From assembly GCA_036258795.1 (NCBI GenBank), contig DATACZ010000190.1:1-7762 (forward strand): DNA of 7,762 nt, in the 5' to 3' direction. Of the stretch, positions 1 to 4,803 are shown in pieces. Origin of the DNA: DATACZ01 sp036258795. Its GTDB lineage: Bacteria > Actinomycetota > CADDZG01 > JAHWKV01. The notes under the pieces were generated by a model. It was given only the letters and a program-made list of their open reading frames with translations, was not told the origin of the DNA and did no database searches. The translations under genes were made by a program, and so were the position numbers. Every line of letters begins with the position of its first letter. The stretch's first letter is position 1.

Positions 1-168
1 CTGATGCGCCAGCTCCAAAAGGTCATCGGTTGCGTCCCCCATGGCAGAGACCACCACGACCATCTGGTTGCCAGCAGCCTTTCCGGCCGCCACCCGATTA
101 GCGACCTGGCGGATTCGATCGGGGCCCGCCACGGACGTCCCCCCGTACTTTTGAACTAAGACCGACAA
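1..168 (-). pseudogene. lysC: Inverted 5' fragment of aspartokinase with the true N-terminus
   Basis: On the minus strand, a TTG at 168-166 opens a frame of 56 codons running off the window edge at base 1. It begins LSVLVQKYGGTSVAGPDRIR, where the initiator L would be read as Met. This is the classic aspartokinase N-terminus with the KYGGTS nucleotide and aspartate binding motif, which the plus-strand gene lacks. Codons 13-56 are the same as the first 44 codons of the plus-strand copy, except that the two mismatches turn V-V-D-P into V-A-G-P. Joining codons 1-12 from here to the plus-strand frame gives a normal protein of about 412 residues. I infer that this is the displaced start of the same gene, not a second gene. 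TTG as the start is likely but unproven, because the junction lies next to it. Confidence 0.8.
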
Positions 169-301
169 AGTGGTGGACCCCGATCGAATCCGCCAGGTCG
201 CTAATCGGGTGGCGGCCGGAAAGGCTGCTGGCAACCAGATGGTCGTGGTGGTCTCTGCCATGGGGGACGCAACCGATGACCTTTTGGAGCTGGCGCATCA
301 G
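1..301. repeat. Inverted duplication (fold-back) of the lysC 5' region
   Basis: Bases 1-124 are the exact reverse complement of 178-301; base i pairs with base 302-i. The match continues to 132/170 with two mismatches (125/177 and 128/174). The unpaired centre, 133-169, is 37 bases. Both arms encode the same LysC segment: the left arm on the minus strand, the right arm on the plus strand. The centre encodes the first 12 LysC codons on the minus strand only. The outer end of the left arm coincides with the window edge, so its full length is unknown. A palindrome this long is unstable in most bacteria, and the layout is typical of amplification chimeras or contig-end assembly errors. A real inverted duplication cannot be excluded from sequence alone. 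Confidence 0.95.
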
Positions 302-1372
302 GTTGCCAGGGTGCCGCACGCCCGCGAGCTCGACATTTTGCTGTCTGCGGGAGAGAGGATCTCCATGGCGCTTCTGTCCATGGCCCTCATCGAGATGGGC
401 CACGACGCCATCAGCTTCACCGGCTCCCAGGCCGGCATCGTGACCGACACGTCACACACGAAGGCACGTATCATCGAGGTGAAGGCGCGTCGCATCGAAG
501 AGGCCCTCAAGCAAGGCAAGATCGTGATCGTGGCTGGATTCCAGGGGGTTTCAACGGCATTTGATGTGACCACCCTGGGCAGGGGTGGCTCGGATACCAC
601 CGCCGTGGCCCTTGCAGCGGTCCTGGGCGCAGAGGTCTGTGAGATCTACACCGACGTGGAGGGGGTCTTCACCGCCGATCCTCGCATCGTGCCCGAAGCC
701 CGAAAGCTGAACGAGGTCACCTTTGAGGAGATGCTCGAGATGTCGGGATCCGGTGCCGGAGTGTTGGTCATGAGGGCAGTTGAATTTGCCCGGACTCACG
801 GCGTCGTGATCCACTGCCGCTCGACCTTCTCCACTGGGCCGGGTACGCTCGTCAAGCAAGAGGAGGAGGGAATGGAGAAAGCACTGGTCACGGCCGTGAC
901 CCATGACACCTCAGAGGCCATGGTCCGGATTAGAAGAGTTCCGGACCGCCCGGGCGTGGCTGCGTCAATCTTTCGCGACATCGCGGCCGAGCGCATAAAC
1001 GTCGACATGATCGTTCAGAACGTGTCGGAGGATGGCAGAACCGACGTGACCTTCACCGTGGCCAAGCAGGACCTGGACCGCTCGGGAGAAGCGATCCGCC
1101 GAATCGTCTCGGAGATCGGGGCGGAGGGCTACTCCGAGGATCCGGACATCGCCAAGCTGTCCCTGATCGGGGCAGGCATGAAGTCGGACCCCGGAGTAGC
1201 AGCCGAGATGTTCGCCACCCTGGCGGACGCCGGGATCAACATCGAGATGATCTCCACCTCGCCCATTCGTATCTCCTGCGTGGTTCGTGCCGAGGACATC
1301 GTCCGTGCCGTGCGTTTGATCCATGACCGATTCCATCTTTCCGACGTTCAGGAGGAGCGTGTTGCCGGTTAA
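170..1372 (+). CDS. lysC: Aspartokinase, N-terminal codons displaced
   Basis: Aspartate kinase (EC 2.7.2.4) phosphorylates aspartate with ATP, the first step to lysine, threonine, methionine and diaminopimelate. The reading frame holds most of the amino acid kinase domain (residues 1-230): VVVVSAMGDATDDL at 25-38, LLSAGERIS at 57-65, TTLGRGGSDTTAVALAA at 134-150 and TDVEGVFTADPRI at 161-173. Two ACT domains follow, at about 249-310 (DRPGVAASIFRDIA) and 328-390 (GAGMKSDPGVAAEMF and ISTSPIRISC), which bind feedback-inhibiting amino acids. The KYGGTS motif is missing: the first codon here (GTG 170) corresponds to codon 13 of the family, and codons 1-12 lie inverted at 168-133. As written the protein would be inactive; this is probably a junction artefact. 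The frame is otherwise intact and ends 51 bases before asd, the usual ask-asd arrangement. Confidence 0.93.
   Translation: MVDPDRIRQVANRVAAGKAAGNQMVVVVSAMGDATDDLLELAHQVARVPHARELDILLSAGERISMALLSMALIEMGHDAISFTGSQAGIVTDTSHTKARIIEVKARRIEEALKQGKIVIVAGFQGVSTAFDVTTLGRGGSDTTAVALAAVLGAEVCEIYTDVEGVFTADPRIVPEARKLNEVTFEEMLEMSGSGAGVLVMRAVEFARTHGVVIHCRSTFSTGPGTLVKQEEEGMEKALVTAVTHDTSEAMVRIRRVPDRPGVAASIFRDIAAERINVDMIVQNVSEDGRTDVTFTVAKQDLDRSGEAIRRIVSEIGAEGYSEDPDIAKLSLIGAGMKSDPGVAAEMFATLADAGINIEMISTSPIRISCVVRAEDIVRAVRLIHDRFHLSDVQEERVAG
861..870 (+). promoter_or_regulatory. Internal ribosome binding site for the LysC beta subunit
   Basis: The purine run AGGAGGAGGG lies 1-5 bases before an in-frame ATG at 872 and is the strongest Shine-Dalgarno match in the window. 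It also encodes the EEEG residues of the full-length protein. Its position matches the internal initiation site known in Corynebacterium and Bacillus lysC genes. Confidence 0.75.
872..1372 (+). CDS. lysC: Aspartokinase beta (regulatory) subunit, internal in-frame start
   Basis: An in-frame ATG at codon 235 of the window's lysC frame follows a strong AGGAGG site. It would give a 166-residue protein, MEKALVTAVTHDTSEAMV..., made only of the two ACT domains. In Corynebacterium glutamicum the separately translated beta subunit starts at the same place (from memory, MEEAVLTGVATDKSEAKV) and assembles with the full-length alpha subunit into an alpha2beta2 enzyme inhibited jointly by lysine and threonine. 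I infer the same here from the site and the ribosome binding signal. This product does not depend on the damaged 5' end of lysC. No direct proof of translation is available from sequence. Confidence 0.7.
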   Translation: MEKALVTAVTHDTSEAMVRIRRVPDRPGVAASIFRDIAAERINVDMIVQNVSEDGRTDVTFTVAKQDLDRSGEAIRRIVSEIGAEGYSEDPDIAKLSLIGAGMKSDPGVAAEMFATLADAGINIEMISTSPIRISCVVRAEDIVRAVRLIHDRFHLSDVQEERVAG

Positions 1373-1411
1373 GCAGCGCTCTGCCCAATCCGCTCGTCCG
1401 AGCAACGGTTG

Positions 1412-1417
1412 TAACCT
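1412..1417 (+). promoter_or_regulatory. Possible -10 box of a leaderless asd promoter
   Basis: TAACCT fits the actinobacterial TANNNT -10 pattern and ends 6 bases before the GTG start of asd, the spacing seen for leaderless transcripts. No purine-rich ribosome binding site precedes asd, which supports this reading. No -35 box is recognisable. A short palindrome, GCTCG-TC-CGAGC, sits just upstream at 1392-1403. Confidence 0.35.
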
Positions 1418-1423
1418 GGTCTA

Positions 1424-2449
1424 GTGAAATTGCCCCAGGCGCCCAAGGTGGCGGTGGTCGGTGCTACCGGTGCGGTCGGCCGCGTCATGCTCGAGGTCTT
1501 GCATGAAAGGGCCTTCCCTGCCTCCGAGGTGGTGGCGGTGGCTTCGGCCCGCTCTGCCGGCCGAAAGATCCCGTTCGGCGACGACCAGCTAACCGTCAAG
1601 CCACTTTCCAAGGAGGTCTTCGACGGCATCGACCTCGTCCTTCTGGACACGCCGGACGATGTAGCGGCTGAGTGGGCGCCGGTGGCCGTCTCGGCCGGCG
1701 TTGTAGTGGTGGACAACTCCGCGGCTTGGAGGGCGGATCCTGAGGTTCCCCTGGTGATCCCCGAAGCCAATCCCGAGGCCGTGGAAGGCCACAGGGGCAT
1801 CATCGCTTCCCCAAACTGCGCCACGATCGGGGTAGTGGTTCCCCTCGCGCCCCTTCACCGCAGTTTCGGACTGAAGAGAATGATCGTTTCCACCTACCAG
1901 GCCACTTCGGGAGCTGGCCGGGGCGGCGTCGAGGAGCTGGAGGAGCAGTCGAAGAAGACGGTAGGCGAGATCGAAGCGCTTGGTACACGAGAGGCCATGG
2001 CGCACGCCCCGGAGGGGCATGTCTTTGCCGCCCCGATCGCCTACAACGTCGTGCCTCTGATCGGCAGAGTTCGGGATGGAGGAGCAACGGGCGAGGAGCT
2101 CAAGATGCAGACCGAGACGCAGAAGATCCTCGGCCTTGACGATCTCGAGGTCTTCGCCACCTGTGTCCGTGTGCCCACGGTGGTGGGGCACGGGGCCTCC
2201 GTCCACGCTCGTTTTGAGAAGCCAATCAACGCCAGCCAGGCACGAGAGCTGCTTGCCGATGCGCCGGGGGTTGAGCTGACCGACATTCCGAGCCCCTTGG
2301 CGACGGCCGGCACCGATGCATGCTTCGTCGGAAGGATCAAGTCAGATCCCTTCGACGAGAGAGCGGTTGGCTTCTTCACGGTCTCCGACAACCTGCGGAA
2401 GGGGGCAGCACTCAACTCCGTTCAGATTGCGGAGCTTCTTCTTCCCTGA
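1424..2449 (+). CDS. asd: Aspartate-semialdehyde dehydrogenase
   Basis: This NADPH-dependent enzyme (EC 1.2.1.11) reduces aspartyl-4-phosphate to aspartate semialdehyde, directly after LysC. The 341-residue length is normal. Visible motifs are GATGAVG (13-19), the NADP-binding loop; SPNCATI (129-135) with catalytic Cys132; TYQATSGAG (157-165), whose Gln159 is the expected active-site glutamine; EELKMQTETQKIL (224-236); RVPTVVGHG (249-257) with Arg249 for substrate and His255 as acid-base catalyst; and DNLRKGAALN (322-331). The loop usually reading FSAGGS is LDTPDDVA here (74-81), an unusual version. The GTG start at 1424 places the cofactor loop at the normal distance from the N-terminus. There is no ribosome binding site, so translation may be leaderless. 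The stop codon overlaps the proposed start of the next gene. Confidence 0.95.
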   Translation: MKLPQAPKVAVVGATGAVGRVMLEVLHERAFPASEVVAVASARSAGRKIPFGDDQLTVKPLSKEVFDGIDLVLLDTPDDVAAEWAPVAVSAGVVVVDNSAAWRADPEVPLVIPEANPEAVEGHRGIIASPNCATIGVVVPLAPLHRSFGLKRMIVSTYQATSGAGRGGVEELEEQSKKTVGEIEALGTREAMAHAPEGHVFAAPIAYNVVPLIGRVRDGGATGEELKMQTETQKILGLDDLEVFATCVRVPTVVGHGASVHARFEKPINASQARELLADAPGVELTDIPSPLATAGTDACFVGRIKSDPFDERAVGFFTVSDNLRKGAALNSVQIAELLLP

Positions 2450-2868
2450 GCTGCACCTTCTGCGAGATCGTCGCCAGATCAGTTCCTAGCAAGATCGTCC
2501 GGGAAGACGATGTGACCCTCACCTTCCTGGATAACCGGCCCCTCTTTGCGGGCCACTGCTTGGTGGTGCCCAAGCGCCATTACGAGACGCTTCCGGATCT
2601 TCCTGTCGGACTAGTGGGGCCCCTCTTTTCGAGCGCCAGGTTGATTGCCGCCGCCATGCCCTCCGCGCTGGGGGCCGAAGGAACCTTTGTTGCCGTGAAC
2701 AACAAGGTCAGCCAGAGTGTGCCGCACGTGCACGTGCACGTCGTTCCCCGCCGGTTCAAGGATGGGTTGAGGGGATTCTTCTGGCCCCGCCGTCCCTACG
2801 CCGACGAAGCCGAGGCCACCAGGGTCCAGCGAGCTCTCATAGCCGCCCTTCCTAAGACGCCCGGATAA
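2446..2868 (+). CDS. HIT-family nucleotide-binding hydrolase, CTG start
   Basis: Histidine-triad proteins hydrolyse or transfer nucleotidyl groups on nucleoside phosphoramidates and dinucleoside polyphosphates in the cytoplasm. The triad is PHVHVHVVP, with His94, His96 (the expected nucleophile) and His98. A CTFC pair (Cys3, Cys6) at the N-terminus matches the zinc ligands of many HIT proteins, and FLDNRPLFAGHCLVVPKRH (27-45) is the standard family core. The exact substrate cannot be told. Homologues start M-S-C-x-F-C, which corresponds to CTG at 2446, overlapping the asd stop as CTGA. No ATG, GTG or TTG lies between there and an ATG at 2320, which would add 42 residues inside asd unlike the family. 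I therefore choose the CTG, with GGAG at 2431-2434 as a weak ribosome binding site. Translational coupling to asd is likely. Confidence 0.85.
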   Translation: MSCTFCEIVARSVPSKIVREDDVTLTFLDNRPLFAGHCLVVPKRHYETLPDLPVGLVGPLFSSARLIAAAMPSALGAEGTFVAVNNKVSQSVPHVHVHVVPRRFKDGLRGFFWPRRPYADEAEATRVQRALIAALPKTPG

Positions 2869-2876
2869 GCACCGAG

Positions 2877-2882
2877 TACACT
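2877..2882 (+). promoter_or_regulatory. Possible -10 box of the tRNA-Pro promoter
   Basis: TACACT matches the TANNNT -10 pattern and ends 11 bases before the mature 5' end of the tRNA. A poor -35 candidate, AAGACG at 2854-2859, lies at 17-base spacing inside the end of the HIT gene. The tRNA could also be read through from the asd-HIT transcript, since no terminator is visible between them. Confidence 0.35.
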
Positions 2883-2893
2883 CTTTCCCTTAG

Positions 2894-2970
2894 CGGGATG
2901 TAGCGCAGCTTGGTAGCGCGCCTCGTTCGGGACGAGGAGGTCGTGGGTTCAAATCCCGCCATCCCGACCA
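2894..2970 (+). tRNA. tRNA-Pro (anticodon CGG)
   Basis: This is a complete 77-base cloverleaf that decodes CCG. The acceptor arms CGGGATG (2894-2900) and CATCCCG (2960-2966) pair perfectly, followed by discriminator A and an encoded CCA end. The D stem is GCGC/GCGC around AGCTTGGTA. The anticodon stem CCTCG/CGAGG encloses the loop TTCGGGA, giving anticodon CGG (2928-2930) with G37, typical of proline tRNAs. The T arm carries GGGTTCAAATCCC. No copy of its 3' end, as an integration scar would leave, was seen elsewhere in the window. Confidence 0.97.
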
Positions 2971-3123
2971 AGCCCGATCTTCTCAACTTTCACTCTGGTT
3001 AATTACGAAGGACGGCTACCAAGGCCGTGAGACCATGCTCAAACGTGTTCAGCACCTATTTCCTCTCTTTCCTGCCATTCGCTCCGCTTGCTTTCTCTGG
3101 ACAAAGAGATTTTCCTTGACAAC

Positions 3124-3136
3124 CGAGTTCAACTCG
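3124..3136. promoter_or_regulatory. 13-base palindrome, possible repressor operator
   Basis: CGAGTT-C-AACTCG is a perfect inverted repeat of 6-base arms around one base. It begins three bases after a TTGACA hexamer (3116-3121), a position where a dimeric regulator could block transcription. No regulator gene lies nearby and the promoter itself is not convincing, so this is tentative. Confidence 0.35.
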
Positions 3137-3161
3137 TCGGATCGCCGGGGTATGTCGCTCA

Positions 3162-3175
3162 CTCTTATGTAAGAG
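3162..3175 (+). promoter_or_regulatory. Small hairpin in the nitroreductase leader
   Basis: CTCTT and AAGAG form a perfect 5-base stem around ATGT. The 3' side (AGAGG, 3172-3176) can also pair with CCTCT at 3213-3217, which is the 5' arm of the downstream hairpin. The two pairings exclude each other, which would suit a switch. This is inference from complementarity only. Confidence 0.3.
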
Positions 3176-3211
3176 GGGGTGCGCCAGTCGTAGTTCCGCG
3201 ATACGTAAACT

Positions 3212-3250
3212 GCCTCTCCCAGACCGGTCCACGATTTTGAAGGGAGAGGC
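3212..3250 (+). promoter_or_regulatory. Hairpin occluding the nitroreductase ribosome binding site
   Basis: GCCTCTCCC (3212-3220) and GGGAGAGGC (3242-3250) pair perfectly over 9 bases around a 21-base loop. The 3' arm contains the purine-rich ribosome binding site GGGAGAGG, four bases before the TTG start at 3254. In the folded RNA the site would be hidden, so translation would need unfolding by temperature, a ligand, a protein or an alternative pairing. Confidence 0.5.
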
Positions 3251-3253
3251 GGT

Positions 3254-3913
3254 TTGGAGTTCACCGAGGTAGTCCGGCGCCGCCGGATGGTTCGCAACTA
3301 CTCGTCGAAAGAGATTTCCCAGGATCGCCTAGTCAAGGTTCTCGAGAACGCCCGGCTAGCTCCAAGCGCCGGATTCAGCCAAGGACAGTCCTTCGTCGTG
3401 GTTCGTGACCCGAGCGTCCGGGCACGCATCGCCGAGATCGCACGGGAGCCGGAATATGTAGCTCGCGGCTTTGACCCCTGGCTCTCCCGGGCCCCAGTCC
3501 ACGTAGTGTGCTGTGTCAGCGAGAAGGCCTACCGAGACCGCTACGCCGAGCTCGACAAGGCTGCCACCCGTGGCGCAGCGGGAGATTGGCCGGTTCCCTA
3601 CTGGTACGTGGACGGCGGTTGCTCCCTGATGCTTCTACTGCTGGCTGCAGTGGACGAGGGCTTGGCTGCAGGTTTTCTAGGTCTTGAATCCGAGGGATAT
3701 CAACGTCTCAAGGATCTGCTGGGTATTCCTCTGGAGGTTTCACCTATCGGGGTGGTAACCATCGGACTCCCCGCCCCAGACCGCCGCTCGGCCTCGGTAA
3801 AAAGGGGCTGGAAGTCTCTTGAAGCGGTTGTGCATTGGGAGAGGTGGGGTGGCCTTAGGCCTCCCGGGGCCGGAGGTGAAGAAGGGAAGCCTCCGGACGG
3901 CACAGGAACCTGA
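3254..3913 (+). CDS. Nitroreductase-family FMN-dependent oxidoreductase
   Basis: The protein belongs to the nitroreductase superfamily: cytoplasmic flavin enzymes, usually homodimers, that transfer electrons from NAD(P)H to nitro compounds, quinones or other acceptors. The N-terminal motif MEFTEVVRRRRMVRNY carries the arginines that bind the FMN phosphate. LAPSAGFSQGQSFVVV (35-50) is the second flavin-contacting segment, and IGVVTIGLPAPDRRSASVKRGWKSLEAVVHW (165-195) is the usual C-terminal core. It does not look like BluB. The substrate cannot be told. The TTG start at 3254 is chosen because it gives the standard N-terminus and follows the GGGAGAGG site. The last 20 or so residues, a Gly/Pro-rich tail, lie beyond the family core and overlap the 3' end of the opposite-strand phosphoesterase gene by 59 bases. 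Expression may be controlled by the leader hairpin. Confidence 0.87.
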   Translation: MEFTEVVRRRRMVRNYSSKEISQDRLVKVLENARLAPSAGFSQGQSFVVVRDPSVRARIAEIAREPEYVARGFDPWLSRAPVHVVCCVSEKAYRDRYAELDKAATRGAAGDWPVPYWYVDGGCSLMLLLLAAVDEGLAAGFLGLESEGYQRLKDLLGIPLEVSPIGVVTIGLPAPDRRSASVKRGWKSLEAVVHWERWGGLRPPGAGGEEGKPPDGTGT

Positions 3914-4730
3914 ACGGGGCAAACTTTCCCGTTCCAAGACCAGGCGTAACGAATAGCCAGCTTTCGCCGACCCTGGATAGCCCACGGGCTAGGCGCCGGG
4001 GGACCGTCGAGTTGGTAACCACCGCTCCGTAGAACGGCACGCGCACCTGGCCGCCGTGAGTATGGCCGGCGATCACCAGATCGAACCCGGCGTCGGCGGC
4101 GTCCCGATACGGTGCTGGGTCGTGAACGACAACCATGGCGAATTCAGCGTCGTCGTCCCGGACCAGAACACTTCGGTCGTCTCGGTGAAGCCATGGGTCG
4201 TCCATGCCCACGACCTGTGTCCTGATGCCGTCCAGCTCCACCGAGATGCTCGTGTTGGTGAGGTCCCGCCACCCGGCAACGATCAGACCCTCACGAAAGC
4301 GGCGGATCGGGTTTCTTCTAGTGCCGTGGGTTCTGCGCCCCAGGAAGTAGTCGAAGTAGCTCTTGAGCACCGGGGAGTAGTAGTCAGAGGATCCGAACAC
4401 GAAGTACCTCCCCATCCTGGCATCCAGGCCGTTCAGCAGCCTCAGGCACTCCTCCACCGCGTTGGGATGGCCAAGGAGGTCGCCCGTCGCCAAGACGAGG
4501 TCGTACTGCTCCTTCGCCAGGGAGTCCAGGAATCGGATAAGCCGCTGGTTGCTCAGCCTGAGATGCAGGTCCGACACTTGGAGAATGCTGATTTCTCGAG
4601 CATCGGGAGGAAGCACCGGCACAACGTAGGCGCGGGTGCGGTACAGACGAGACTCCAGGAAACCGTAGGCAAGGCCTCCGGCCCCCACGGCTGCGGCCAG
4701 GCCCCCGGCACCGGCCACCTTCCTTATCAT
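3855..4730 (-). CDS. Membrane-anchored metallophosphoesterase, YkuE-like
   Basis: This is a calcineurin-like phosphoesterase of 291 residues with an N-terminal hydrophobic anchor (about 5-25), so the catalytic domain is probably outside the membrane. Metal-binding motifs appear in order: VSDLHLR (Asp54, His56), TGDLLG (Asp84), GSSDYY (113-118, in place of the usual GNHD), VVHDPAPY (His203) and AGHTHGGQ (His223, His225). The Asn and His of GNHD are both Ser here. Actinobacterial relatives, as I recall, often have GSND at this point, so this may be a lineage variant, not inactivation. Members of the family cleave phosphodiesters or phosphomonoesters such as lipid or cell-wall intermediates; the substrate is unknown. 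The ATG start at 4730 is 73 bases after the previous minus-strand gene, so the two may form one transcript. The 3' end overlaps the convergent nitroreductase gene by 59 bases. Confidence 0.87.
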   Translation of the reverse strand: MIRKVAGAGGLAAAVGAGGLAYGFLESRLYRTRAYVVPVLPPDAREISILQVSDLHLRLSNQRLIRFLDSLAKEQYDLVLATGDLLGHPNAVEECLRLLNGLDARMGRYFVFGSSDYYSPVLKSYFDYFLGRRTHGTRRNPIRRFREGLIVAGWRDLTNTSISVELDGIRTQVVGMDDPWLHRDDRSVLVRDDDAEFAMVVVHDPAPYRDAADAGFDLVIAGHTHGGQVRVPFYGAVVTNSTVPRRLARGLSRVGESWLFVTPGLGTGKFAPFRFLCRPEASLLHLRPREA

Positions 4731-4803
4731 CGGTTGGACCTGGCTGGGGGAAGAGCGTGATGGCCTGCAGGATCGGCCACCGTTTGGATGTATTCGGGAG
4801 CCG

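Larger units (their letters stand above)
2971..3253. other. Non-coding region between tRNA-Pro and the nitroreductase gene
   Basis: These 283 bases hold no convincing gene. A minus-strand frame of 82 codons (3297-3049) crosses it, but it resembles nothing known and has no ribosome binding site. The region contains a TTGACA hexamer (3116-3121) with no -10 box at a fitting distance, a 13-base palindrome (3124-3136), a small hairpin (3162-3175) and a hairpin over the ribosome binding site of the next gene (3212-3250). I compared it by eye with common riboswitch classes (TPP, cobalamin, FMN, SAM, glycine, ZTP, guanidine) and saw no match. Confidence 0.6.

Noticed and set aside
740..790. LysC motif GAGVLVMRAVEFA instead of GSKVL as a possible loss of function
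   Set aside because: GAGVLHPRAVEFA is, as I recall, normal in Bacillus aspartokinase, so the Gly is an ordinary family variant.
2320..2445. ATG at 2320 as the start of the HIT protein
   Set aside because: It would add 42 residues unlike any HIT protein and overlap asd by 130 bases. The family N-terminus fits the CTG at 2446.
2725..2755. Repeated GCACGTGCACGTGCACGT sequence inside the HIT gene
   Set aside because: This simple repeat is just the coding sequence of the histidine triad His-Val-His-Val-His.
3116..3156. TTGACA with a downstream TATGTC as a promoter
   Set aside because: The spacing between the hexamers is 29 bases, far from 16-19, and the sequence at the right distance (GGATCG) is not a -10 box. 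Only the palindrome is kept as a weak lead.
3049..3297. 82-codon minus-strand frame across the tRNA-nitroreductase gap
   Set aside because: No ribosome binding site, no recognisable domain, and it overlaps the start of a well-supported gene on the other strand. The base composition of the gap looks non-coding.
4761..4779. TGGCC/GGCCA hairpin between the two minus-strand genes
   Set aside because: A five-pair stem with a nine-base loop and no T-tract is expected by chance in GC-rich DNA. It does not support a terminator.
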